From Bacteroidota bacterium (GTDB taxonomy: Bacteria; Bacteroidota; Bacteroidia; Chitinophagales; Chitinophagaceae), in NCBI GenBank assembly GCA_947460595.1, contig CANHGS010000002.1:1-64000 (forward strand): 64,000 nt of DNA, in the 5' to 3' direction. Position 1 is the stretch's first letter, and every line of letters starts with the position of its first letter. The translations under genes were made by a program, and so were the position numbers. Positions 8,928 through 17,911 of this stretch are shown here, piece by piece. The notes below the pieces were generated by a model. It saw only the letters and a list, made by a program, of their open reading frames with translations. It was not told where the DNA came from and ran no database searches.

Positions 8928-11381
8928 ATGAAAAAAGTTCTGTTTTTAATTTGTATGAATTTGCTCTACTATTTTGGAAATGCACAATTTTCAGATGATA
9001 AGCTAAAGTTATTTGCCATAAATATTGATAGTTTTTATAAACTAAATCCTTTAGAAAAAGCGTACACACAAATCAACAAGGAATGGTATTTGCCTGGGGA
9101 AACTATTTTTTTTAAAACCTATGTTTCGGTTGATTATCAATTATCAGAATTAAGTAAGGTAGTGTATGTTGATTTGCTAGATTCAAGGGATAGTGTTATT
9201 GCAAAAACAATGTGGAAGCTTGATAAAAATGTTTGCAAGGGTGATATATTAATTCCTTCAAATCTTCAATCAGGTAATATTAAGCTTAGAACTTATACTA
9301 TGTGGATGTTGAATACACCAGAAGTAATTGATCAGAAAATGATCAACATAGTTTTACCAGATTCACCATTAAAGTCTACTGATAATTCAACAAACAGCAA
9401 TGATGAATATCGTGTCTTTCTCTTTCCAGAAGGAGGAGATTTGATGAATGGTTTAAAAGCTAGATTGGCTTTTAAGATTACAGACAAATATGGATTACCT
9501 GTTCAGAAAGCCAATGTTGAATTGCAGGATGGAACAAGTAAAATAATTGCTTCTGCAACTCCTTTTTTTGATGGAATGGGTAGTTTTGAATTTGTGCCAG
9601 ATATTCAACAGACTTATAAATTGTCTGTTAAGATAGATGCAGTTAAATATGTTCCAAAGTTTCCTGCGATTCTTGAAAATGGAATAAGTTTTCAAGTAAG
9701 CAATATGAATGAAAACAGGGTATTTTATACCATCAATAGAAAAGAATCTATTGGTAATGTAGTGCCAGAAGTTTGGGTGGTTGCTCATATGAATGGTCAA
9801 ATTTTCTATGCAGAAAAAATCAAATTGGAAGAATTAGTTACAGGAGGCGCCATATCTAAAAAGAACTTGCCTCATGGGGTAATGAACATTACTGTTTTTA
9901 ATAATAATCAAATGCCTATGTTAGAAAGACTGGTGTTTATTAAGAAAGTAACTGAAATAACGCCAAATGTTCAGATTTTGAGTAGGAGCAATCAATCAAA
10001 AGGAAAAAATAGTATTCGCGTTGAAACCGAAGACGATAAAATGCAGTTGTCCATTTCTGTAGCAACTTCAGAGGGGCCTGAAAGCCGGTTTAATAACAAT
10101 ACTATTTCTAGTTATTTTCTACTTAATAGTGAGGTGAAAGGGTATGTTCATCATCCAGCGTATTATTTTGAAAATAGCGATAGTTCGCATAAAGCGGCTT
10201 TGGATTTATTAATGCAAACACAGGGATGGCGAAGATTTGAGTCTTCCGCAGTTCTGTCTAACAAACAACCAACCCTAAATTATTTTATAGAAACAGGGAT
10301 ATCTATTCGCGGGCTGGTGCAAGAAAATAAAAATAAAAATGGGTTGCAAACCGAGGCACAAATTGATCTAATTGTCAAATCAGAGGATTCAACTACCATA
10401 GTAATACAAACACCTATTTTAAAAGGGGGCAGCTTTATAGCAAATAATCTTGACTTTAGAAAAAGTGGTACATTATATATGCAAGGAAAGAAACTAAACG
10501 TCATAAAGAATCAGTTGCAGTTTGATTTATTACCCAATTATATTGACACTTTACAATTTAGTAGGTTTAAAAAGGTCTCCCTTTTAAATTTCAGTGATAA
10601 GTTAAATAACCAGCTATATAAAAGCTATTCTTTGCCCATTCCATATAATACTTCAAATCTTACATTGGGGAATGTGACTGTTAATAGCAAAGTAAAAACA
10701 AAAGAACAGAGGCTTACAGACCAGTACGTTTCAGATTGGTATAAGAGTAGTGATTTTAGCTTTGCAATCGATAGCCTTACTGGCTTTTCTTCAATATGGC
10801 AGTATTTGCAAGGACAAGTACCTGGATTGAATATTAGTGGGGATATGTTTAATCCAACAGTAAACTTTTCAAGGTATTCCGGAGGCATTACAGATCCTAG
10901 TTTATTATCTGAAACCTTTTACGAAAGCCTAAATACAATTAATGGAGAAATTAAAAGTTCTATTGCTTTTTTCTTAAATGAAATGCCAGTTTCAATTGAT
11001 AATATCAATAGTATTAATCCAAAAGATATTGCATTGGTAAAAGTAAATAGAGGTGTAAATGCGGTATCTAATTCAAATGCAGGAAGTATGTTTATTTATA
11101 CTAGAAAAGGTAGTGTAGATAATAGTAAGGGGTTTGCTAAACAAAATATTCGTGGGTATAATTATGCTAAAGAATATTTCAACCCTAAATATGAAACGGA
11201 TCAATCAAAATTAGTAGTAGACAAAAGAAGTAGTATTTACTGGAACCCTGAGCTGAAATTTAAAAACAAAGCTGCCGTCCTAGATTTTTACAATAATGAT
11301 GCTGTTGGAAAATATACAATAGTAATTGAAGGATTAGACGCAAAAGGTATTCCTGTGTATTTTAAAAAAATCATTGATTAA
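8928..11381 (+). CDS. Secreted MG2-like protein with TonB plug-like C-terminus
   Basis: Large exported protein of unknown substrate. Seen: a signal peptide ending near GNAQ (residue 20); an N-terminal macroglobulin MG2-like domain with the typical YLPGETIFFKTYV motif; mixed beta domains; and a C-terminal stretch (about 620-730) resembling a TonB receptor plug (LQGQVPGLNI, then DIALVKVNRG and IYTRKG) but with no beta-barrel after it. Such barrel-less plug proteins are a known Bacteroidota type, often near SusC/D genes. Its final 11 bp overlap the convergent J-domain gene. Confidence 0.85.
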   Translation: MKKVLFLICMNLLYYFGNAQFSDDKLKLFAINIDSFYKLNPLEKAYTQINKEWYLPGETIFFKTYVSVDYQLSELSKVVYVDLLDSRDSVIAKTMWKLDKNVCKGDILIPSNLQSGNIKLRTYTMWMLNTPEVIDQKMINIVLPDSPLKSTDNSTNSNDEYRVFLFPEGGDLMNGLKARLAFKITDKYGLPVQKANVELQDGTSKIIASATPFFDGMGSFEFVPDIQQTYKLSVKIDAVKYVPKFPAILENGISFQVSNMNENRVFYTINRKESIGNVVPEVWVVAHMNGQIFYAEKIKLEELVTGGAISKKNLPHGVMNITVFNNNQMPMLERLVFIKKVTEITPNVQILSRSNQSKGKNSIRVETEDDKMQLSISVATSEGPESRFNNNTISSYFLLNSEVKGYVHHPAYYFENSDSSHKAALDLLMQTQGWRRFESSAVLSNKQPTLNYFIETGISIRGLVQENKNKNGLQTEAQIDLIVKSEDSTTIVIQTPILKGGSFIANNLDFRKSGTLYMQGKKLNVIKNQLQFDLLPNYIDTLQFSRFKKVSLLNFSDKLNNQLYKSYSLPIPYNTSNLTLGNVTVNSKVKTKEQRLTDQYVSDWYKSSDFSFAIDSLTGFSSIWQYLQGQVPGLNISGDMFNPTVNFSRYSGGITDPSLLSETFYESLNTINGEIKSSIAFFLNEMPVSIDNINSINPKDIALVKVNRGVNAVSNSNAGSMFIYTRKGSVDNSKGFAKQNIRGYNYAKEYFNPKYETDQSKLVVDKRSSIYWNPELKFKNKAAVLDFYNNDAVGKYTIVIEGLDAKGIPVYFKKIID

Positions 11382-12015
11382 TAATGAATATGCAAATTAA
11401 AATGCTAACTAGTATTGCCAGTGCCATTTTATGGTTGTCCCAAATTGTCCAAATTTGAGCATGTTTCAAATAGGTTTGAATACCGGCTTTATTCGAAGGA
11501 TTATTTCTAGCAATTAATTGCCAGGATTGTGCCAAGCTCCTTTTTTTGTTCAATGGCAATGCCATGCTACAATCCATCAAGTATTGGAGAATTTCTTGAT
11601 CTAGTAACGCATTCCCTTTATTATTGAGTAATCGAATATTATGGCTACTAAGTAATTCTGTCAGTTGAAAATAAAGTAGGTCTTGATCTAGTCTAAAAGG
11701 ATCCTGATTTTTAAGTTTGGCCCAAAGCGCCTTAGTCAATTGCAATACTTCGTCCGCTTCAGAAGCCAATGGTATTTGTTTGTCTTGGAATTTTTGAAAA
11801 AGAAACTCCCTGTCATATTCCCTTCTTCTACTAGGGTCAGCCAACACTTGATAAGCTTCCTTAATTTCATTGAATTTAGCAATAGCAATAATAGAATCCG
11901 GATATTTGTCTGGATGAAATATTAAAGCCAAGCTTCTGTATGCTTTTTTAATTTCAGGCATACTTGCGCTAACAGGAATGTCCAATACTTGATAATGACT
12001 CTTACCAGCTTTCAT
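11371..12015 (-). CDS. J-domain (DnaJ-like) membrane-anchored protein
   Basis: Probable DnaK co-chaperone held at the membrane. Seen: an N-terminal J domain (about residues 6-70) with the catalytic HPD tripeptide at 34-36 and the helix-IV AYQVLADPSRR; no Gly/Phe region or zinc finger; and one C-terminal transmembrane helix (about 194-212) ending the protein. At 214 aa it is a type III J protein. It lies 5 bp after the STAS-like gene on the same strand, so the two are likely an operon. Its 3' end overlaps the convergent upstream gene by 11 bp. Confidence 0.88.
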   Translation of the reverse strand: MKAGKSHYQVLDIPVSASMPEIKKAYRSLALIFHPDKYPDSIIAIAKFNEIKEAYQVLADPSRRREYDREFLFQKFQDKQIPLASEADEVLQLTKALWAKLKNQDPFRLDQDLLYFQLTELLSSHNIRLLNNKGNALLDQEILQYLMDCSMALPLNKKRSLAQSWQLIARNNPSNKAGIQTYLKHAQIWTIWDNHKMALAILVSILICIFIINQ

Positions 12016-12020
12016 CAGTT

Positions 12021-12419
12021 CTAATCATTCTTTTCAAATTCCATATCATCCCCATCCAATAATTCTCTTTCTATTTCTTCCATTTGTACAATGTCCCAGG
12101 CTTCACTTTCAGTAGGAGTAATATTCAACAAGTCCATGAGGTCTAATGATTCAAATTGGGCTTCTACATTTTTGCTCACAGAACAAATGACAAAACTGCT
12201 ACTGTTTTCATAAAACTGTTGTTGCAATTCAGCTATTTTGGTAGCAGCCTCTACGTCTATATTTTCAACTAGCGTCATTTGCAAAATCACATTTTTGACC
12301 GGTTGTTCCAACTGTTTTAGGCAGAGTTCTTCCAAAACTGCTGCTATATTGACAGTTAAATCTGGCAATAGAGGCGTTAAAACGCTGAATTTCTCCTTGG
12401 TATCAATTTTGACTTCCAT
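12021..12419 (-). CDS. STAS-like (anti-anti-sigma-type) small protein
   Basis: 132 aa, acidic, cytoplasmic. Its beta-alpha pattern and the stretch from ILQMTLVENIDVEAATKI onward look like a STAS domain, where a Ser in a D-S-S-G-like turn is usually phosphorylated. Here that turn reads NIDVEA, with no serine, so any switching would not use the canonical site. It is co-directional with the J-domain gene (5 bp gap) and divergent from clpC, which suggests a stress or proteostasis link (inference). The family call is tentative; the gene itself is clear. Confidence 0.62.
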   Translation of the reverse strand: MEVKIDTKEKFSVLTPLLPDLTVNIAAVLEELCLKQLEQPVKNVILQMTLVENIDVEAATKIAELQQQFYENSSSFVICSVSKNVEAQFESLDLMDLLNITPTESEAWDIVQMEEIERELLDGDDMEFEKND

Positions 12420-12507
12420 ATGCTTGTAAGATTAACATTCTGTGCATAAATGCCAGACAACTTCACTCAAAAATATTCGTTATAATTGTATAAATCCAAT
12501 TTTGATT

Positions 12508-15072
12508 ATGGATAATAATTTTTCAGCACAAGTAAAAGAAATCATTTCCTTCAGTAGAGAAGAGGCTTTGAGGTTGGGGAATGACTTCATTGGAACGGAG
12601 CACCTCCTGTTGGGGTTGATTCGCGACGGGGACAATACCGCTATTAAAGTACTCAAACAGCTGAATGTAGACCTGTATGAATTGCGTAAAGAAGTAGAAC
12701 TGGCTGTCAAGGACAAAACAGGTAAAAACATTGCCAATATCAATAGTCTTCCTTTGACCAAGCAAGCAGAGAAAGTGATCAGGGTAACTGTTTTAGAAGC
12801 AAAAGCTTTGAAAAGTCCCTTGGTTGAAACCGAGCACCTAATGCTCAGTATTCTAAAGAACAAGGAGAATATTGCTACTCAGATCCTGAATCAGTTTGAT
12901 ATTGACTATGACCTATTCCGCAATGAATTGGGCATGGTAGGATCTACCAATCCCAACCCAAGTACTAGGGCCGATTTTTCTGAAGAAAACGAAGACGAGT
13001 TTGATGAGGAAAAACGTTCAGGTGGATATTCTGGTCAAAGAGGTGGAGCCAAGCAACCAGCAGGAGCAAAAAGCAAGACACCGGTTTTGGACAATTTTGG
13101 GAGGGATATTACTAAGTTGGCGGAAAGTGGCAATTTGGACCCCATTGTTGGCCGTGAAGCGGAGATAGAACGTGTAAGTCAAATTCTAAGCCGTAGGAAA
13201 AAGAATAACCCCATTCTGATTGGTGAGCCAGGAGTGGGTAAGACCGCCATTGTAGAAGGTCTAGCACTGCGTATTGTGCAAAGAAAAGTAAGCCGTGTAT
13301 TGTTTGACAAGCGCGTGATTAGCTTAGATCTTGCAGCCTTGGTTGCAGGTACCAAATACCGTGGCCAATTTGAAGAAAGGATGAAGGCCATCATGAACGA
13401 GTTGGAAAAGAACCGTGACGTGATTCTGTTTATAGATGAAATCCATACCATAGTAGGTGCCGGCGGCGCTAGTGGTTCATTGGATGCATCAAATATCTTT
13501 AAACCAGCTTTGGCAAGGGGTGAACTCCAATGCATTGGTGCATCTACTTTAGATGAGTACCGCATGCATATTGAAAAAGATGGTGCTCTAGATAGAAGGT
13601 TCCAGAAAGTGTTGATTGAACCACCAAGTGTGGAAGAGACTATCATGATCTTAAACAATATCAAGTCTAAATACGAAGACTTCCACAATGTTACTTATAA
13701 TGAGGAAGCCATTGAAGCCTGCGTGAAGTTAAGTGATAGATATATGACTGATAGACTATTGCCAGACAAAGCCATTGACGTATTGGATGAAGTAGGCGCG
13801 CGCGTGCACTTGAAAAATATTAATGTTCCAGAAGAAATTGTGGAACTTGAGAAAAAGATTGAAGAGGTAAAGAATGAGAAGAATAAGGTAGTGAAAAGTC
13901 AACGCTTTGAAGAAGCTGCTGCTTTGCGTGATACTGAAAAAAGATTGGGCGAGGAATTAGAAAAAGCCAAAGGGCAATGGGAAGAAGAAAGCAAACACAA
14001 ACGCTATCCTATTGTGGAAGAACATATTGCTGAAGTAGTGAGCATGATGACAGGTATTCCTGTAAAACGAATGGTTCAAGCGGAAACGGAGAAACTCCGT
14101 AGAATGAGTGACGATATGCGTAACATGGTCATTGGTCAGGATGAGGCCATCCTGAAAGTAACTAAAGCTATTCAACGTAATAGAGTAGGTCTTAAAGATC
14201 CTAAGAAGCCAATTGGTACCTTTATTTTCTTAGGTCCTACAGGTGTGGGTAAAACAGAGTTAGCGCGATCTTTGGCCCGTTATATGTTTGATTCTGAGGA
14301 TTCACTGATTCGTATAGACATGAGTGAATACATGGAAAAATTCACCGTGAGCCGATTGATTGGTGCACCTCCCGGATACGTAGGATATGAAGAGGGCGGA
14401 CAGTTAACAGAGAAAGTAAGAAGAAAGCCTTATTGCGTAATCCTTTTAGATGAAATTGAAAAAGCCCATCCAGACATCTACAATATCTTGTTACAAGTAT
14501 TAGATGAGGGTCAGTTAACCGATGGGTTGGGACGAAAAATTGATTTCAAAAATACCTTGATCATCATGACTTCTAATATTGGTGTACGCCAATTAAAAGA
14601 GTTTGGTGACGGTGTTGGATTTGCAACAGCCACTAGGGTACAGAATGCAGAAGAGAACAACAAAGCCGTTATTGAAAAAGCTTTGAAACGTACTTTTTCT
14701 CCTGAATTCCTCAACCGTATTGACGATGTGGTCATTTTTAATTCATTGAGGAAGGATAATATCTTCAACATCATTGATATCTTGATGAAGGGCATAACCA
14801 AGCGTTTGCAAAACCTAGGATTTGGCATGGAACTAACCCTTGCGGCCAAGGAATTTATTGCAGATAAAGGCTATGACGTACAGTTTGGTGCAAGACCATT
14901 GCACAGGGCTTTGCAGAAATACCTGGAAGATCCATTAGCAGAAGAAATTCTAAATCTAACTATCAAACAAGGCGATGTCTTGATTGCTGATTTGGACAAA
15001 GAAAATGGAAAAATCAAATTTGAATTCCAGCCAAGAACGGAAGAAGAGGAAAAAGTGAAGAGTGAAGAGTGA
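12508..15072 (+). CDS. clpC: ATP-dependent Clp protease ATPase subunit ClpC
   Basis: AAA+ unfoldase that feeds proteins to ClpP. Seen: two N-terminal Clp-N repeats; first AAA domain with Walker A GEPGVGKT (239-246) and Walker B ILFIDEIH; a UVR/coiled-coil M domain (about 455-490); second AAA domain with GPTGVGKT (576-583) and LLDEIEKAH; and a C-terminal D2-small domain. I start it at the ATG at 12508 (854 aa), since the 22 upstream residues have no homology to the family. The last five residues (VKSEE) and the TGA stop are encoded by the heptanucleotide repeat, so the tail was created or replaced by it. Confidence 0.97.
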   Translation: MDNNFSAQVKEIISFSREEALRLGNDFIGTEHLLLGLIRDGDNTAIKVLKQLNVDLYELRKEVELAVKDKTGKNIANINSLPLTKQAEKVIRVTVLEAKALKSPLVETEHLMLSILKNKENIATQILNQFDIDYDLFRNELGMVGSTNPNPSTRADFSEENEDEFDEEKRSGGYSGQRGGAKQPAGAKSKTPVLDNFGRDITKLAESGNLDPIVGREAEIERVSQILSRRKKNNPILIGEPGVGKTAIVEGLALRIVQRKVSRVLFDKRVISLDLAALVAGTKYRGQFEERMKAIMNELEKNRDVILFIDEIHTIVGAGGASGSLDASNIFKPALARGELQCIGASTLDEYRMHIEKDGALDRRFQKVLIEPPSVEETIMILNNIKSKYEDFHNVTYNEEAIEACVKLSDRYMTDRLLPDKAIDVLDEVGARVHLKNINVPEEIVELEKKIEEVKNEKNKVVKSQRFEEAAALRDTEKRLGEELEKAKGQWEEESKHKRYPIVEEHIAEVVSMMTGIPVKRMVQAETEKLRRMSDDMRNMVIGQDEAILKVTKAIQRNRVGLKDPKKPIGTFIFLGPTGVGKTELARSLARYMFDSEDSLIRIDMSEYMEKFTVSRLIGAPPGYVGYEEGGQLTEKVRRKPYCVILLDEIEKAHPDIYNILLQVLDEGQLTDGLGRKIDFKNTLIIMTSNIGVRQLKEFGDGVGFATATRVQNAEENNKAVIEKALKRTFSPEFLNRIDDVVIFNSLRKDNIFNIIDILMKGITKRLQNLGFGMELTLAAKEFIADKGYDVQFGARPLHRALQKYLEDPLAEEILNLTIKQGDVLIADLDKENGKIKFEFQPRTEEEEKVKSEE

Positions 15073-15129
15073 AGAGTGAAGAGTGAAGAGGAAGGAAAGT
15101 GAAGAGTGAAGAGTGAAGAGTGAAGAGTG
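15055..15129. repeat. Heptanucleotide tandem repeat overlapping the clpC stop
   Basis: Copies of AGTGAAG on the + strand with an internal variant unit (gaggaaggaaagtgaag). The repeat encodes the ClpC C-terminus VKSEE and its stop codon. The same variant unit occurs, reverse-complemented, in the repeat at 39767-39961, so the arrays share an origin and are not chance simple repeats. Confidence 0.95.
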
Positions 15130-15174
15130 CAGGAAGAAATAAGTAAAAAATGCGTTGCATTTTTTGCAAGAATA

Positions 15175-15213
15175 AAAAAAAGAAAACCTAGGCTTGCCTA
15201 GGTTTTCTTTTTT
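15175..15213. terminator. Bidirectional terminator between clpC and the ROK gene
   Basis: Nearly perfect 18-bp stem: an A-run plus GAAAACCTAGGC, a TT loop, then the complement with a T-run. With A-runs on one side and T-runs on the other it can stop transcription from both converging genes. Confidence 0.85.
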
Positions 15214-15234
15214 GGAAAAACATTTATTAACTAA

Positions 15235-15255
15235 AACCTAAGCGCAGCTTAGGTT
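15235..15255. terminator. Second hairpin between clpC and the ROK gene
   Basis: Nine-bp perfect stem (AACCTAAGC with its complement) and a GCA loop, 21 bp after the first hairpin. It has no clear T tail on either strand, so it is a hairpin of uncertain role and may only support the terminator beside it. Confidence 0.5.
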
Positions 15256-15283
15256 CACTCGTTTATAGAGAACACCGTCCATT

Positions 15284-15311
15284 CTTCACTCTTCACTCTT
15301 CACTCTTCACT
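15284..15311. repeat. Heptanucleotide tandem repeat 3' of the ROK gene
   Basis: Four copies of CTTCACT on the + strand, which read AGTGAAG in the sense direction of the ROK gene, starting 7 bases after its stop codon. It is inverted relative to the copy at 15055, so the clpC-ROK gap is a large inverted repeat with hairpins in the centre. Confidence 0.93.
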
Positions 15312-15318
15312 AAATCAT

Positions 15319-16296
15319 CTATTGAATATCCCACGCAAGTGCAGACGCACCAAGTATTGCCGCATCCGACTCTTTTAAATGGCTTACCAAGATTTTTACT
15401 TTGTTCTGGAATACCTGAATCAGGTTGGCTTCCATATGTTCTCTGGTGGGCTTCAAAATCAAATCACCAGCCTTGGTTAAACCGCCAAATAAAACAATGG
15501 TAGAAGGGCTAGAAAACATGACAAAATTAGCAAGGGCTAATCCAAGGATTTTTCCAGTATAGTCAAAAATATCCTTTGCAAGCTGATCCCCAGCTATGGC
15601 TGCATCATATACTTTTTTAGAATCCAATTCTTCTTTTGGTATGGCACGCAACAAACTTGGGGTATCTGATTTTTCTAATAGTTCAATTGCCGTTCTGCGA
15701 ACACCAGTTGCAGACGCATAACTTTCTAAGGAACCCTTCTTGCCTGTACCCTCGTGATAGCGACCATCAGGAATCACAATCACATGGCCCAATTCGCCAG
15801 CAAACCCATCGTGCCCATAAATGAGGTTACCATTGGCAACAATACCACTACCCACACCAGTACCCAAAGTAATCATGATAAAATCATTCATATCCTTGGC
15901 GGCACCATATTTCATTTCTCCTAAGGCTGCAGCATTGGCATCATTGGTAACAACTACGGGTAATTTAAATTCATCCTGAATCAGTTTTGCCAGTGGAATA
16001 ATACCTTTCCAAGGAAGGTTAGGGGCGTACTCAATAGTACCAGTATAAAAATTACCATTAGGCGCACCTACACCAATACCTCTAATCCTACCTGAGCCAC
16101 CAACATTATCAATTAGGGGTTGCACTTTTTTATGCAATTCCGCAATAAACAAATCAATGGTTTCAAATCCTCTAGTAGACATTTCACTAGAAAACAACAC
16201 ATTGCCTAATTTGTCTACAATCCCAAATTTTGTACCAGTTCCTCCTATGTCAATGCCAATGGCCAAATGTTCCATACCGGCGTTATTAGATGCCAT
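15319..16296 (-). CDS. ROK-family sugar kinase (glucokinase-like)
   Basis: Cytoplasmic kinase that phosphorylates a hexose, probably glucose. Seen: N-terminal ATP-binding GIDIGGTGTKFG; TLGTGVGSG; and the catalytic-domain GELGH with its His. The usual ROK zinc motif CxCGxxGC is replaced by EGTGKKGS: all three cysteines are missing, while the flanking LESYASATG is kept. The 325 aa length is normal. It is downstream of the hexose carrier gene on the same strand with a 22 bp gap, so import and phosphorylation are probably coupled. The exact sugar is not shown by sequence. Confidence 0.9.
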   Translation of the reverse strand: MASNNAGMEHLAIGIDIGGTGTKFGIVDKLGNVLFSSEMSTRGFETIDLFIAELHKKVQPLIDNVGGSGRIRGIGVGAPNGNFYTGTIEYAPNLPWKGIIPLAKLIQDEFKLPVVVTNDANAAALGEMKYGAAKDMNDFIMITLGTGVGSGIVANGNLIYGHDGFAGELGHVIVIPDGRYHEGTGKKGSLESYASATGVRRTAIELLEKSDTPSLLRAIPKEELDSKKVYDAAIAGDQLAKDIFDYTGKILGLALANFVMFSSPSTIVLFGGLTKAGDLILKPTREHMEANLIQVFQNKVKILVSHLKESDAAILGASALAWDIQ

Positions 16297-16318
16297 GTCT
16301 CTTTGTTTATAGATGAAA

Positions 16319-17773
16319 TTAATGTCCTCCGCCTGTAGTTTTCACGTCGTAATCAATACCCTGTGATTTCAAGATAGATTTAACTCTTATAGCGTAAAAT
16401 GCAAGGTAAGCAAAACATAAGGCACCCACAATATAGCTGTACTGAATACCAAGCATACTGTCGTCAGCAACCCAGCCCTGTAATGCCGCAATAACCCCAC
16501 CACCCATGATCATCATAATCAGCAAGCTAGATCCTTGGTTGGTATGTTTGCCCAATCCAGCCACCGCCAAAGTAAAGATGCAAGGCCAAAGTGTACTACA
16601 GAATAGTCCCACACTAATAAAGGCAAAAACACTGACCATTCCAGAAGTAAGCATACCAATTACTAAGGCAATAATACCCATACTAGAGAAGATAAGCAAC
16701 ATTCTAGCAGGGCTTCCCTTACTCAAGATATCGCCCGCAATCATGGCTATAATAACTAGGCCATAAATATAGAATTGAGTCATATTGTGCTGTGCAATGG
16801 TATTGACAATTAAGAAAACAGCAAATGCCAAATAAGGCATTACAAAATTCAGCACTTTGGCTTTGGAAGCACTTACGCCAAAAGCGCCTACAGAAGCAGT
16901 CCAACGACCAATCATTAAACTAGCCCAATACAAAGAAATATAAGGAGCAATTTGTTCTGTTTGAATGCCTAGGTGTAGGCGCATGTATTCGGGTAGGTTA
17001 CTAGCCGTAGAAACTTCCACACCAACATAGACAAAAATCCCAATCATACCCATCACCAATTGAGGATATTGAATAGCAGATTTTTTGTGTAATATTTTTG
17101 AACCAGATTCCGCTTCTTCAGACGCAACTGTTTCCAAATCAATTTTATTAGGAATAGAAGAAAATTTAAAGAATAAAGCCACCAATAAAAAAGCGGCACC
17201 AAGAATTAAATAAGGTGTTTTCACACTGTCAATACTAGCAGCTGTATTGCCACTGCTTACACTTCCAAAAATGGCAAAGCTAACTAGCAATGGACCAATG
17301 GTAGTTCCAAAATTATTGATACCACCTGCCATATTTAATCGCTGTGATCCGGTTTTTGGATCACCAATAACAACCGCTAGGGGATTGGCTGCAATTTGTT
17401 GCAAACTAAAACCAAGGGCCACAATAAAAAGAGCAGATATCATCAGGTTAAAAGATCCGCCGCCGATTGCGGCTGGATAGAATAACAATGTTCCAAATGC
17501 TGATATAGCCAGACCAAGGGCAATCCCATTTTTGTAACCAATTTTATTAAGCAAATCTCCTCCTATGACAGAAGAAACTCCCATGTAGATTAAGGAGCCC
17601 ACCGTATATGCCACATAAAAGGCAACAGCCACTAATTGGCTTTGCAACTGTGTTAGTTTAAAGGCAGTTTTAAAAACTGGGATGAGAATATCATTGCTAG
17701 CAGCAACAAATCCCCAGAAAAAGAAAACTGTAATGAGGGTGCCAAATTGGGACCAGTTAGTTTTTTGATTCAT
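16319..17773 (-). CDS. MFS hexose transporter (FucP/GluP-like)
   Basis: Inner-membrane proton-coupled sugar carrier of the FHS group (fucose, glucose/galactose). Seen: about 12 hydrophobic segments; the N-terminal FFFWGFVAASNDILIP segment typical of FucP/GluP proteins; and the mid-protein NPLAVVIGDPKTGSQRLN-like region. 484 aa. It heads an operon with the ROK kinase and is divergent from glgA, with 138 bp between starts. The glycogen-region context suggests glucose as substrate (inference). Confidence 0.92.
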   Translation of the reverse strand: MNQKTNWSQFGTLITVFFFWGFVAASNDILIPVFKTAFKLTQLQSQLVAVAFYVAYTVGSLIYMGVSSVIGGDLLNKIGYKNGIALGLAISAFGTLLFYPAAIGGGSFNLMISALFIVALGFSLQQIAANPLAVVIGDPKTGSQRLNMAGGINNFGTTIGPLLVSFAIFGSVSSGNTAASIDSVKTPYLILGAAFLLVALFFKFSSIPNKIDLETVASEEAESGSKILHKKSAIQYPQLVMGMIGIFVYVGVEVSTASNLPEYMRLHLGIQTEQIAPYISLYWASLMIGRWTASVGAFGVSASKAKVLNFVMPYLAFAVFLIVNTIAQHNMTQFYIYGLVIIAMIAGDILSKGSPARMLLIFSSMGIIALVIGMLTSGMVSVFAFISVGLFCSTLWPCIFTLAVAGLGKHTNQGSSLLIMMIMGGGVIAALQGWVADDSMLGIQYSYIVGALCFAYLAFYAIRVKSILKSQGIDYDVKTTGGGH

Positions 17774-17911
17774 GGCAAGCGACTGATTGATTATTAAACG
17801 AATAGGCTGTAAAATAAATATAATTTGTTAAGCACAAAACTTTAAATGTTTTTTGTGCACTGGCAATTCATTCCTAAATTGAATGCAATTAAAGATTCAA
17901 TTCTGAACTCC

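Noticed and set aside
13179..13688. 169-aa ORF antisense to clpC
   Set aside because: Shadow of the AAA domain coding sequence.
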